The notes under the pieces: model-generated
The model's database searches: none
Told to the model about the DNA's origin: nothing
The model's input: only the letters and a program-made list of their open reading frames with translations
In this document: piece after piece, positions 1-6,905 of the stretch
Numbering within the stretch: the first letter of the stretch is position 1
Layout: each line of letters begins with the position of its first letter
Translations under genes and position numbers: made by a program
NCBI GenBank assembly: GCA_964421875.1
Contig: CAYQZD010000088.1
Span: forward strand, 1 to 15,480
Length of the DNA stretch: 15,480 nucleotides
Source: CAYQZD01 sp964421875
GTDB lineage: Bacteria > Electryoneota > Tariuqbacteria > Tariuqbacterales > Tariuqbacteraceae
Direction of reading: 5' to 3'

Positions 1-18
1 TTCCCGCGAAAGCGGGAA
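1..18. repeat. Perfect inverted repeat, REP-like, at the window edge
   Basis: TTCCCGCGAAAGCGGGAA is a perfect 7-bp stem around a GAAA tetraloop, followed by TCCAGA. This pattern resembles the short dispersed palindromes (REP or dRS3-like) seen between genes in many bacteria. It lies beyond the 3' end of the substrate-binding protein gene. It could equally be a terminator stem of a gene outside the window. Dispersal in this genome cannot be judged from one window. Confidence 0.45.
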
Positions 19-151
19 TCCAGAAATCATAAATAATCAATAGGTTATAATATTCGGTAACTCTTACATTCTTCGTTTTTTCATATTGTCAGACAGTCTG
101 TGCGCCGGAATGACCACCTTGCTTGTGACTTCATAGAGCTATAGTATTAAA

Positions 152-171
152 AGCTTTCCTAAGGGAAAGCT
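152..171 (-). terminator. Terminator-like hairpin after the substrate-binding protein gene
   Basis: An 8-bp perfect stem, AGCTTTCC and GGAAAGCT, encloses a 4-nt loop. Read on the minus strand, the stem is followed by TTTAATA, so the descending arm runs into a short T stretch. It lies about 97 bp beyond the TAA stop at 269, in the right orientation to end that transcript. The stem is A/T-rich and the T run is short, so termination strength is uncertain. Confidence 0.5.
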
Positions 172-268
172 ATATATATATTAATTACAGATACTTTAAA
201 AATGTAGCTGCTGTATTACATTTCTTAACCGCGTCGAGCTGTTCATTACTTTATTAATCATCTTAGAC

Positions 269-1570
269 TTATTCCGGCGCGATTCGCTGCTCCAATATCA
301 TAGAAATCAAATTTCCGATAGTGTCCTGCGCAAGCGTATCGATACGCTTAAGACGGCCGTTTTCGACTATCTCAACCTTTAGATAAGTTATGGGGTCTCC
401 ATACCGATTGAAATCTTGGTGACCTGCGACGCCGTCGTAATCGATGTCTTTTCCCTGCCTGAGCAGTTCGGCTCCAGTTTTGAAGTCGTGGCATTTCGTT
501 CCCGGAGGATTGGAAACCGCCCGAATGTTTTCGGCTATCGCCACGCGCGAGATTTCGCCGGACTTTTCCAGCGCCAAGGCGATTATATTCATGGCGTCGT
601 AAGCGTTGACGGCAAATTGGTCCAATTCGGGTTTTTCGGTTATTTGCCGGTATTTTTCCAGCCAGGCGTTGAAACGAGAGCCCCGGAGCGGTCCGGGATT
701 GACAGCGTATATCCCTTCACTCGCGGAGCCTGCGGCTTCTAAGAAAGTTTTGCTGATAAAATCGGTTCCGAGCCATAATCCGCCCAGTTTCAATTCAAAC
801 CATTCTTTCAGGAATTCCACATCTGTTTCCGAGCCCGATTCGAAGAACACTACGTCAGGTTTGTTCTTGAATAGATTTACCAGTTCGGTTTTAGAAGACG
901 ATTGACCTTCCGGGAAAAACACTTCGCCGGCTTTTTCCAAGCCAAGAATCTCTATTGCGTCAATTATCACACTGTGGATACTGCGGGCGCTGGCGTTATC
1001 AACAAAAAAGAGTCCCACTTTTTTCGCGTTGAGTTTATTCTTGGCATACCAGACCATACCCGAACCCATTACAATATCGGAGGATACGGTTCGATACACG
1101 TTTTCTCCGTCCACTCCTCCGCCAATCATATTCAGCACTGTAGTTCCTGCGGTGGGTGAAATCTGAACCGCTTCCGCCTCCTTGGTAATCGGCATTATCG
1201 ACTGAACCGTCAATGAGGTTGGACCTAAAATCGCCAACACATTGTGGGTGAAATAGAGTTTTCCGGCTTTCAAGACAGCTGTATCAGGGTTGGTTGCGGT
1301 GTCCTCGGAGTAGAGCTTGATATGATGATACTCCCCGTCTTCCGTGCGTATCCCTCCTGCTTCATTGTTTATTTCCCAAGCCGCCAATTCAGCGCCGTTT
1401 GCCGCGGCGCCTATCCAAGCCCAATCTCCGCTGAACGGCAATAGAACGCCTATAGGAATTTCAGCACCCGGCGCTTTCTCAGCTTGCTTTTTCGCGCATC
1501 TTTGAAATAAGAGAGCGCCGAATACAAACAGAGATACTATACAAAATGTGATAGAAATTGGTTTTTTCAT
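269..1570 (-). CDS. Branched-chain amino-acid-type ABC transporter substrate-binding protein (periplasmic binding protein type 1)
   Basis: This 433-residue protein is predicted to bind a small ligand outside the inner membrane, in the LivJ/LivK-like (Peripla_BP_6) family. The chosen ATG at 1570 is preceded by GGAGA six bases upstream; an in-frame ATG 13 codons earlier has no such site. Residues 1-24 are basic then hydrophobic. Cys25 follows L-F-Q-R, which is not a canonical lipobox, so lipid anchoring is possible but unproven. The start of the binding domain, near residues 38-70, reads I-P-I-G-V-L-L-P-F-S-G then G-A-E-L-A-A-W-E-I-N, typical of the family. Near the C-terminus, D-Y-D-G-V-A-G followed by D-F-N-R-Y-G-D-P also fits. 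No permease or ATPase gene is visible beside it. Unlike its eight upstream neighbours it lacks the C-terminal sorting domain, and a hairpin separates it from them. The ligand is unknown. Confidence 0.9.
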   Translation of the reverse strand: MKKPISITFCIVSLFVFGALLFQRCAKKQAEKAPGAEIPIGVLLPFSGDWAWIGAAANGAELAAWEINNEAGGIRTEDGEYHHIKLYSEDTATNPDTAVLKAGKLYFTHNVLAILGPTSLTVQSIMPITKEAEAVQISPTAGTTVLNMIGGGVDGENVYRTVSSDIVMGSGMVWYAKNKLNAKKVGLFFVDNASARSIHSVIIDAIEILGLEKAGEVFFPEGQSSSKTELVNLFKNKPDVVFFESGSETDVEFLKEWFELKLGGLWLGTDFISKTFLEAAGSASEGIYAVNPGPLRGSRFNAWLEKYRQITEKPELDQFAVNAYDAMNIIALALEKSGEISRVAIAENIRAVSNPPGTKCHDFKTGAELLRQGKDIDYDGVAGHQDFNRYGDPITYLKVEIVENGRLKRIDTLAQDTIGNLISMILEQRIAPE

Positions 1571-1574
1571 TGTT

Positions 1575-1579
1575 TCTCC
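1575..1579 (-). promoter_or_regulatory. Shine-Dalgarno site deciding the start of the substrate-binding protein
   Basis: On the minus strand GGAGA lies five to six bases before the ATG at 1570. The alternative upstream ATG at 1609 would place this site inside the coding region and would add 13 residues in front of an otherwise normal signal sequence. Confidence 0.7.
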
Positions 1580-1672
1580 AAAAGAAGTTCTTAATTTATT
1601 GGTGGTCATTGAAACACTTAGCCGTGTCTCACTGTTTCGTTAGCATAACGTATGAGCTAAAATCTTCGTGAA

Positions 1673-1694
1673 AAATCCCGTAAAAGCGGGATTT
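1673..1694 (-). terminator. Rho-independent-terminator-like hairpin after the 1717-3165 propeller gene
   Basis: AAATCCCG and CGGGATTT form a perfect 8-bp stem around a 6-nt loop. On the minus strand the second arm continues as CGGGATTTTTC, giving a five-T run immediately at the stem. It lies 23 bp past the TAG stop at 1717 and about 100 bp before the next start codon, so it probably separates the secretome genes from the substrate-binding protein gene. On the plus strand the stem is preceded by a matching A run. Confidence 0.65.
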
Positions 1695-1716
1695 ATCAAA
1701 GCAATATTGCCGATTT

Positions 1717-3165
1717 CTACTTCATCAGAATCAGTTTCTGTGATAGAAAAAATTCCCCCGCCTGCAGCCGCGCGAGATAAACACCACTGGGCGCGGAAGA
1801 CGCATCCCAGACCACCCGATGCCTCCCGGCGGAATAAAACCCTTCAACCAGAACCGCCGTCTCCCCCCCGGCGATGTCGTACACCGCTAATTTAATACCG
1901 CTTGCAGCTTGCAGCTGGAAGCTGAGAACTGTAGATGGATTGAATGGATTTGGATAAGGTATTTGTAAAGAAAAATCAGAGGAATGATTATGAATCGGTT
2001 CCGATACATATTGTACTTCTTCGGCTAAGCGAATCAACCAGATATCTTCGTTACCGGCGCCATAAGATGAAGTCGTTCCCGCTATTATATAACCTCCGTC
2101 TGTAGTTTGCTGAACGCAGCTGCCTGCGTCTTGTCCGCTTCCACCAAATGTCTGAGTCCAGATGCTGTCGCCATTGGCGTCCGTCTTGACTAACCAGATA
2201 TCTTTGTTACTGGCGCCATAAGATGATGTCGTTCCCGCCATGATATATCCTCCATCTGTAGTCTGCTGAACACAATAGGCTTCCTCAACGCCGCTCCCCC
2301 CGAAGGTTCGGTTCCATTCCACAGCGCCGTTTTGGCTCGTCTTGATTAAGCCGAAATCCTGTAAGCCGGCGCCATAAGAATCAGTAAAACCCGCACAGAT
2401 AAATCCTCCGTCAACTGTCTGTCGAACACTGGCTCCATATTCGCCGCCGCCGCCTCCATAGGTGTAGTCCCATTCCCTGTTGCCGTATCGGTCTGTTTTG
2501 ATAAGCCAGGCATCCCAGGGGAACGGGTGGTATGGAGTAGTATAACCAGAGACTATATATCCGCCATCGCTTGTCTGCTGAACGCAGCTGGCGGCCTGGT
2601 AACCTCCTCCCCCGAAAACTCGGTTCCACTCTTCGGTTCCATTCGCATATGTCTTGATTAACCAGACATCCCAGATGACACCATAAGAATAGGTTCCTCC
2701 GGCAATGATGTAACCCCCATCGCTGGTCTGCTGAACGCTGTGGCCATCATCACCTCCGCTTCCTCCGTAAGTTCGGTCCCATTCCAGACTGCCATTGGAA
2801 TCGACCTTGATCAACCAGGCGTCATAATCGGAACCGCTATGGCGGTATGAACCAACGGCAATATATCCTCCATCGGCGGTCTGCTGAACTCCGTAGCCAT
2901 AATCGTTGAGGGGCCCGCCGTAGGTATACTCCCGTTCTACATTACCGGCAGTATCTGTTTTGATTAACCATAAATCACTGTATCCCATAACAGTCTTGTA
3001 GCCCGCAACTATGAAACCTCCATCGCTGGTTTGCTGTACGCAGTAGCATCCATCTTCATAGATTCCCCCATAGGTTTGAGTCCATAGGGTGTCGGGCGGC
3101 TGTGCAATTGCGGAAATCGACAAAACCGTTACTGCCGCCGAAAAAGCTACCAATAGCTTTTTCAT
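1717..3165 (-). CDS. Secreted seven-repeat beta-propeller-like protein with C-terminal sorting domain
   Basis: This 482-residue exported protein has no assignable enzymatic function. Residues 1-21 form a signal peptide (basic K-K, hydrophobic core, A-I-A before Q22). Residues 27 to about 390 contain seven repeats of 50-53 residues. Each starts W-x-x-T-(Y/F)-G-G, has V-Q-Q-T-x-D-G-G-(Y/F)-I-x-x-G in the middle and ends D-(I/A/V)-W-L-I-K-T, with the last repeat ending L-I-R-L. Seven such units suggest a seven-bladed propeller (inference). Residues 405-482 are the 78-residue P-N-P-F-N sorting domain. One oddity is D-I-A-G-G-E where every paralogue has a basic residue after the G. The ATG at 3165 has AGGAGG six bases upstream. 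The closest relatives in the window are the genes at 3268 and 12059. It is probably surface-displayed. Confidence 0.9.
   Translation of the reverse strand: MKKLLVAFSAAVTVLSISAIAQPPDTLWTQTYGGIYEDGCYCVQQTSDGGFIVAGYKTVMGYSDLWLIKTDTAGNVEREYTYGGPLNDYGYGVQQTADGGYIAVGSYRHSGSDYDAWLIKVDSNGSLEWDRTYGGSGGDDGHSVQQTSDGGYIIAGGTYSYGVIWDVWLIKTYANGTEEWNRVFGGGGYQAASCVQQTSDGGYIVSGYTTPYHPFPWDAWLIKTDRYGNREWDYTYGGGGGEYGASVRQTVDGGFICAGFTDSYGAGLQDFGLIKTSQNGAVEWNRTFGGSGVEEAYCVQQTTDGGYIMAGTTSSYGASNKDIWLVKTDANGDSIWTQTFGGSGQDAGSCVQQTTDGGYIIAGTTSSYGAGNEDIWLIRLAEEVQYVSEPIHNHSSDFSLQIPYPNPFNPSTVLSFQLQAASGIKLAVYDIAGGETAVLVEGFYSAGRHRVVWDASSAPSGVYLARLQAGEFFLSQKLILMK
1901..1935. repeat. Period-7 array inside the sorting-domain coding region (gene 1717-3165)
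   Basis: Five consecutive 7-nt units begin with CT at 1901, 1908, 1915, 1922 and 1929. The first two are exactly CTTGCAG and the others drift. The array encodes the strand L-S-F-Q-L-Q-A-A-S of the C-terminal domain on the minus strand. Total domain length is the same as in paralogues lacking the array. Confidence 0.75.
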
Positions 3166-3267
3166 TATTTCCTCCTGGTTTTTTTGGTTTCATAACCACT
3201 AAATTTGCTATTTTAGTGTCGTTCAGACCCGCCGACACGGTGGATTGTCGGCTTTGAGTAAGCCAGC
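3166..3267. other. Spacer with two hairpins between propeller genes
   Basis: The 102-bp spacer contains an A/T-rich hairpin at 3197-3218 (CACTAAA/TTTAGTG, 8-nt loop) and a G/C-rich one at 3231-3252 (GCCGACA/TGTCGGC, 8-nt loop). Neither is followed by a clear T run on the minus strand, so these are not convincing terminators. They may be leader structures of the 1717-3165 gene or part of a dispersed palindromic element. AGGAGG sits just before the ATG at 3165. Confidence 0.5.
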
Positions 3268-4716
3268 CTACTTAATCAAAAGCATTTTCCGCGTCTTTTG
3301 AAATCCTTCCGCTTGCAGTTGCGCGAAATACACACCGTTCGCCAGTCCCCATCCTTCGAATACTGTCTGATGCTCGCCAGCCGGATATAAACCTACAGCA
3401 AGCCGAGCGACCTCCCGCCCCGCGATGTCATATACCGCCAGTTTAATTACTCCTTCCCGTTCCAGAGTGAAAGAGACCAGCGAATGCTGGTTAAAGGGAT
3501 TGGGGTGCGCATTGTGAAGAAATGAACTGAACACCGCAGGATTAAGCCTAAGATCATCAATGTTAGTTCCTTCATTCGCAAGCCGGATGAGCCAGACATC
3601 TCCTGAACCCGTATCTGTACATCCCGCGATTATATATCCTCTATCAGCCGTTTGTCGGACACTATAGCCGGTGCTTGGTGTACTCCCCCCAAAAGTCCGA
3701 TACCACTCCTCATTTCCCGAAGCGTCTGTTTTTATTACATAAACATTGGTGGATAGTGTCGACGCTATCCATGTCTCGCCGGTAACGATATATCCACCGT
3801 CCAGAGTCTGCTGCACGCAGTAACCATAATCGCAGCCACTCATCACAGAGGAATAATGCCATTCCTCGTTTCCTGAAGAATCCGTTTTAATTAAATACAC
3901 GTCAGCGCCGGAGCTGTCGGCAAAAGTTGAACCGGTGATTATGAAACCTCCATCCGAGGTCTGCTGAACACTGTAACCGCACTCATAACCACTCCCCCCG
4001 AATGTCCGATGCCACTCTTCATTGCCTAGAGAATCAGTCTTTAATAGATAAAGGCGATAATAAGGACCTACAGTACTGGTAGTTCCTGTAATCACATAAC
4101 CTCCGTCTAGGGTTTGCCGGATGCTATGACCGAAATCCGGGTAGTTGTCCCCGAAAGTCCGGCTCCATTCTTCGTTGCCTGAGGTGTCTGTTTTTATTAA
4201 ATAAACATCAGAAAATCCCGCCCCGAAGGATTGAGTCCATCCGGTGATGATATACCCGCCGTCAAAGGTTTGTTGAACGCAACAGCCTAAATCCTCGGAC
4301 CATCCTCCATAGGTCCTATCCCACACAGTATTACCTAATGAATCCGTTTTTATTAGAAAGACACTCGTGCTTCCCGGACCATAAGAATCGGTCCCTCCGG
4401 TAATTATATATCCTCCATCCGTTGTTTGCTGAACACTTTCACCCCATTCGTTATTGCTATCAGCGATTATTCGAGACCATTGGGTAATTCCATCGGCATC
4501 GGTCTTAATAAGTATTACATCGCAAAAAGTCGGACAAGTTTCGGTTCCCGTAGCGCCTAAGACAATATATCCGTCGTCATCTGTCTGCTGAACACACTTA
4601 CCATAATCCGACTCACCGATATCGAATATCCTGGTCCAGAGCGTGTCCGGAGCTTGGGCAATAGCGTAAAACGATAATATCCCTGCTGCAATTAATGCTG
4701 TTAATAGCTTTATCAT
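3268..4716 (-). CDS. Secreted seven-repeat beta-propeller-like protein with C-terminal sorting domain
   Basis: This 482-residue protein has exactly the length of its downstream paralogue. Residues 1-20 are a signal peptide with A-I-A before Q21, and the mature protein starts Q-A-P-D-T-L-W as in the other propellers. Seven repeats follow, each with V-Q-Q-T-x-D-G-G-Y-I-(I/V)-T-G and a closing (V/L)-Y-L-I-K-T-D. The first repeat is degenerate (D-D-D-G-Y) and the seventh ends W-L-I-R-L. Residues 405-482 are the 78-residue sorting domain, here the S-L-V-S-F-T-L-E-R-E-G variant without a recognisable period-7 array. The ATG at 4716 follows GGAGGAGGAG, an unusually repeated Shine-Dalgarno. The propeller fold is inferred from repeat number and length, and the ligand is unknown. 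A long structured leader lies upstream. Confidence 0.9.
   Translation of the reverse strand: MIKLLTALIAAGILSFYAIAQAPDTLWTRIFDIGESDYGKCVQQTDDDGYIVLGATGTETCPTFCDVILIKTDADGITQWSRIIADSNNEWGESVQQTTDGGYIITGGTDSYGPGSTSVFLIKTDSLGNTVWDRTYGGWSEDLGCCVQQTFDGGYIITGWTQSFGAGFSDVYLIKTDTSGNEEWSRTFGDNYPDFGHSIRQTLDGGYVITGTTSTVGPYYRLYLLKTDSLGNEEWHRTFGGSGYECGYSVQQTSDGGFIITGSTFADSSGADVYLIKTDSSGNEEWHYSSVMSGCDYGYCVQQTLDGGYIVTGETWIASTLSTNVYVIKTDASGNEEWYRTFGGSTPSTGYSVRQTADRGYIIAGCTDTGSGDVWLIRLANEGTNIDDLRLNPAVFSSFLHNAHPNPFNQHSLVSFTLEREGVIKLAVYDIAGREVARLAVGLYPAGEHQTVFEGWGLANGVYFAQLQAEGFQKTRKMLLIK
3476..3491. repeat. Small inverted repeat in sorting-domain coding region
   Basis: ACCAGCGAATGCTGGT is a 6-bp stem with a 4-nt loop, encoding the N-Q-x-S-L-V segment. 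The same stem with one loop change occurs at 7114-7129 in the beta-helix paralogue of the same sorting-domain subtype. Confidence 0.4.
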
Positions 4717-4865
4717 CTCCTCCTCCTGCTGTTTATTAATTGGGGCTTTTTTTACACTGTAAAAACTCTCATTCTATGTCCACTGTAGGTGGAGTAGGGC
4801 GGGTCATTTAGATCCGCCCTCCAAAAGTATAGTTACAATAAACTATCAGCTTTAGATAAGCCTGC
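4717..4865. promoter_or_regulatory. 149-bp spacer rich in dyad symmetry (leader of 3268-4716)
   Basis: Three separate inverted repeats occupy this gap. A 17-bp palindrome TTTTTACACTGTAAAAA (4749-4765) is operator-like. TCCAC/GTGGA (4779-4793) is a small hairpin. AGGGCGG/CCGCCCT (4796-4820) is a strong G/C-rich hairpin. None ends in a T run on the minus strand. The G/C hairpin resembles dispersed intergenic palindromes and the A/T palindrome resembles a repressor site. Both readings are inference. Confidence 0.45.
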
Positions 4866-6848
4866 CTACTTAATCAACAGCAGCTTCCGTGTCTCCTGAA
4901 ACCCTTCCGACTGCAACCGCGCGAAGTATATCCCGCTCGGCATCATGGACGCATCCCATTCCACTTGATGTCTGCCCGCGTCATAGTGTCTGTCAAAGAG
5001 GAGGGCGATTTCCCGTCCGGAAATGTCGTAAACCGCCAATCTTATTTTCCCAGGTTTCTTTAAGTTGAATATAAGATTGGTCTCAGGATTGAAGGGATTG
5101 GGATAGGGCGGATGGAGCGCATACTCCAGCGGCAAACCTCTGTCATCGGGATTTTCCACGCTTCCCGGTCCCGGCATCCCGGTGGAATCGATGTGCATAG
5201 GGTAGGGAGCCAGCCGCGGCGAATCCGGTATCGAATCTATCGGCACCCGCTGGTAAATCGCATCGTTCAGCGTCCAGGATCCCTCCGTTTGAATCACGCA
5301 CCCGGCGTCACGGTCAAGGATGTAAAAAATGTGGCAGCAACCGTTAGAAACATCCGGCGCCATACTGGGAGTAAGCTCGCTCATACAGTCTCCCGGCAGC
5401 GCATTGGGCGAGGGGGTGCGGGAAACGTTGATACCCTCCGCCCAGGAGTAACCGTTGTCGGTGGATTTGGTCATCCAGATTTCCCCATTAGGCCAGCCTG
5501 ACGCGGAGAACTCCGAAGTGTCGCCCGCCTGGTAAGGATACGGATATTGGACCGACGGTCCCAAGGGCTGGAAATAGCGCTGGTACATACAATAGATGTC
5601 CCCTGTCGTCGAATCGATGGCGGCTTGGGGGCGCGTAGTGTAGGTGTTGAACACGCCGGGATCGTAGAATCCGTTGTCGAACCAGCCGTTGGCAACCATA
5701 GAAAACACCTGATTCACTTCGTCCCAGTGCCAGATGAAGCCGTTGCCCCAGGTGATAGTTCCTTCATAATGATAGTAGCCTTCGGTGGTGAAAACCGCAT
5801 GAAGGACGTCGCTGTAATCGAAAAACAGGCAGACTTCAGCATAAACCCGCAACGTGTCCTTATTGGCGAGGAGGGTGTCGGGCAGGAGGCCGGGATCGGG
5901 CGGTATCCAGTTGGTGACATTGATGGTGTCCGACCAGTCCCAGTTAATCCCGTCCGGGGAAACAATGAGAATCAGATCATTGTCGTGCTGGGTAGTGTCG
6001 AGGGGGTCGGTGGCCCAGACTTCGAGGTAAGCCAGCGCCACCCGGTCTGACACCGGCGAGGCGGCGACAGTCTGCGATATCATCATCGACACCCCAAGCT
6101 GGGTCTGGCTGTCGGGGTAGGTGATAGTATAGGTAGTGGGACTAAACTCCCCGCGAATGTAGAACTCGTGCTGGATAGCGGAACCGGTCCCGTCGGGCGG
6201 ATTTTCGTGGGAAAGAATATGATAGGCATTGTCGCGGCTTTGCGCAACCTTAGGCCAGATGACCTCGAGGTCCACTCCACCGCTGTAAAACCAGGGCGGT
6301 TCCACCGCAGCGAAGGCTCCGCTGCGAGGAATGTAATCGAAAGCAAGGGCAGTGTGGAAGTTGGTCGCCCCGCCCTGCCCTTGATGGTAGCAGGGCATTG
6401 CGCGGTTGTCAGGGTACATCGCAAGGTCCGTGTAGCCCGCGCGGGGCATCTGGTCGACCTGGGTCCCTCCAGGGAAAAGGATATTCCCGGCAGGGTCGAT
6501 TATCTGATAGAATATGTGCCGCTGCGTGGCGCCGTTGTCGATGCCGTTCATCCATACCACATGAATCCAACCCTCGGAATCGACATGCGCCTGCCGCCCG
6601 CAGGTGGAGTTGTGCTGAATGTCGTACCAGGTGGTGCCCAGCATAAACACCTCGCCCAAAGGTTCATCGACCGGGGGTGGGTAATAGGCAGGACCAAGCC
6701 CTTCCGGCGCAGGCAGCGGGTTTCCGGGGCTGAGCGCGTTGTGATTGACCATCGGACATTTAGTCGAAGGATTGACCGGAGCGTTGCCGAAAAGCGCTCC
6801 GGAGATTATAATCACGACTATGAACGCCGCGATAATATGTCGGTACAT
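4866..6848 (-). CDS. Secreted sialidase/Asp-box-like protein with C-terminal sorting domain
   Basis: From the ATG at 6848 this is 660 residues; GGAGG lies five bases upstream, whereas the longer reading from 6896 lacks such a site. Residues 1 to about 22 are a signal peptide (M-Y-R-H then a strongly hydrophobic run). The body, about residues 60-540, has features of BNR/sialidase-type propellers. S-T-D-N-G-Y-S-W at 462-469 fits the Asp-box pattern S-x-D-x-G-x-x-W, and S-P-D-G-I-N-W at 297-303 is a second, weaker copy. R-Q-A-H-V-D-S-E-G-W-I-H-V-V-W near 85-99 looks like a blade strand. Residues 583-660 are the 78-residue sorting domain. Catalytic residues of true sialidases were not identified, so glycosidase activity is not claimed. 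Its base composition looks more G/C-rich than the neighbours, producing long antisense open frames. Confidence 0.85.
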   Translation of the reverse strand: MYRHIIAAFIVVIIISGALFGNAPVNPSTKCPMVNHNALSPGNPLPAPEGLGPAYYPPPVDEPLGEVFMLGTTWYDIQHNSTCGRQAHVDSEGWIHVVWMNGIDNGATQRHIFYQIIDPAGNILFPGGTQVDQMPRAGYTDLAMYPDNRAMPCYHQGQGGATNFHTALAFDYIPRSGAFAAVEPPWFYSGGVDLEVIWPKVAQSRDNAYHILSHENPPDGTGSAIQHEFYIRGEFSPTTYTITYPDSQTQLGVSMMISQTVAASPVSDRVALAYLEVWATDPLDTTQHDNDLILIVSPDGINWDWSDTINVTNWIPPDPGLLPDTLLANKDTLRVYAEVCLFFDYSDVLHAVFTTEGYYHYEGTITWGNGFIWHWDEVNQVFSMVANGWFDNGFYDPGVFNTYTTRPQAAIDSTTGDIYCMYQRYFQPLGPSVQYPYPYQAGDTSEFSASGWPNGEIWMTKSTDNGYSWAEGINVSRTPSPNALPGDCMSELTPSMAPDVSNGCCHIFYILDRDAGCVIQTEGSWTLNDAIYQRVPIDSIPDSPRLAPYPMHIDSTGMPGPGSVENPDDRGLPLEYALHPPYPNPFNPETNLIFNLKKPGKIRLAVYDISGREIALLFDRHYDAGRHQVEWDASMMPSGIYFARLQSEGFQETRKLLLIK

Positions 6849-6852
6849 TTTT

Positions 6853-6857
6853 CCTCC
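6853..6857 (-). promoter_or_regulatory. Shine-Dalgarno site deciding the start of the Asp-box protein
   Basis: GGAGG on the minus strand, four to five bases before the ATG at 6848. It favours the start at 6848 over the in-frame ATG at 6896, and the protein then opens directly with a signal peptide. Confidence 0.75.
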
Positions 6858-6869
6858 ATAACTAAGATA

Positions 6870-6896
6870 ATTATAGATTGTTGTATCTTTCACCAA
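6870..6896 (-). promoter_or_regulatory. Possible promoter in the 57-bp gap before the Asp-box gene
   Basis: On the minus strand a perfect TATAAT (6870-6875) is preceded, after 15 bp, by TTGGTG (6891-6896), which matches only the TTG of a sigma-70 -35 box. The spacing is short and FCB-group promoters often deviate from this consensus, so the call is tentative. If real it would allow separate expression of the Asp-box gene within the otherwise tightly packed block. Confidence 0.3.
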
Positions 6897-6905
6897 TCGG
6901 AATAT

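Larger units (their letters stand above)
1..268. other. Non-coding stretch downstream of the substrate-binding protein gene
   Basis: No convincing open reading frame was found on either strand. The stretch holds the hairpin at 1-18, an 11-bp palindrome CAGACAGTCTG at 90-100 followed by TGCGCCGGAATGACC, a terminator-like hairpin at 152-171, and an A/T-rich run with TATATATATA at 171-180. The pieces at 1-24 and 90-115 resemble halves of a dispersed palindromic intergenic element, but that is an impression rather than a match. Confidence 0.5.

Noticed and set aside
171..180. TATATATATA as a promoter -10 region
   Set aside because: It is A/T-rich low complexity beside a terminator-like hairpin, with no gene starting nearby on either strand.
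1990..3100. Regular ~155-bp DNA repeats that might suggest a CRISPR or satellite
   Set aside because: They coincide codon by codon with the propeller repeats of the protein and diverge at synonymous sites. There is no short identical repeat with unique spacers.
3056..3238. Minus-strand 60-codon frame overlapping the start of the 1717-3165 gene
   Set aside because: It overlaps the signal-peptide coding region out of frame, has no Shine-Dalgarno site and an unremarkable sequence; the main gene has a strong site and a standard signal peptide.
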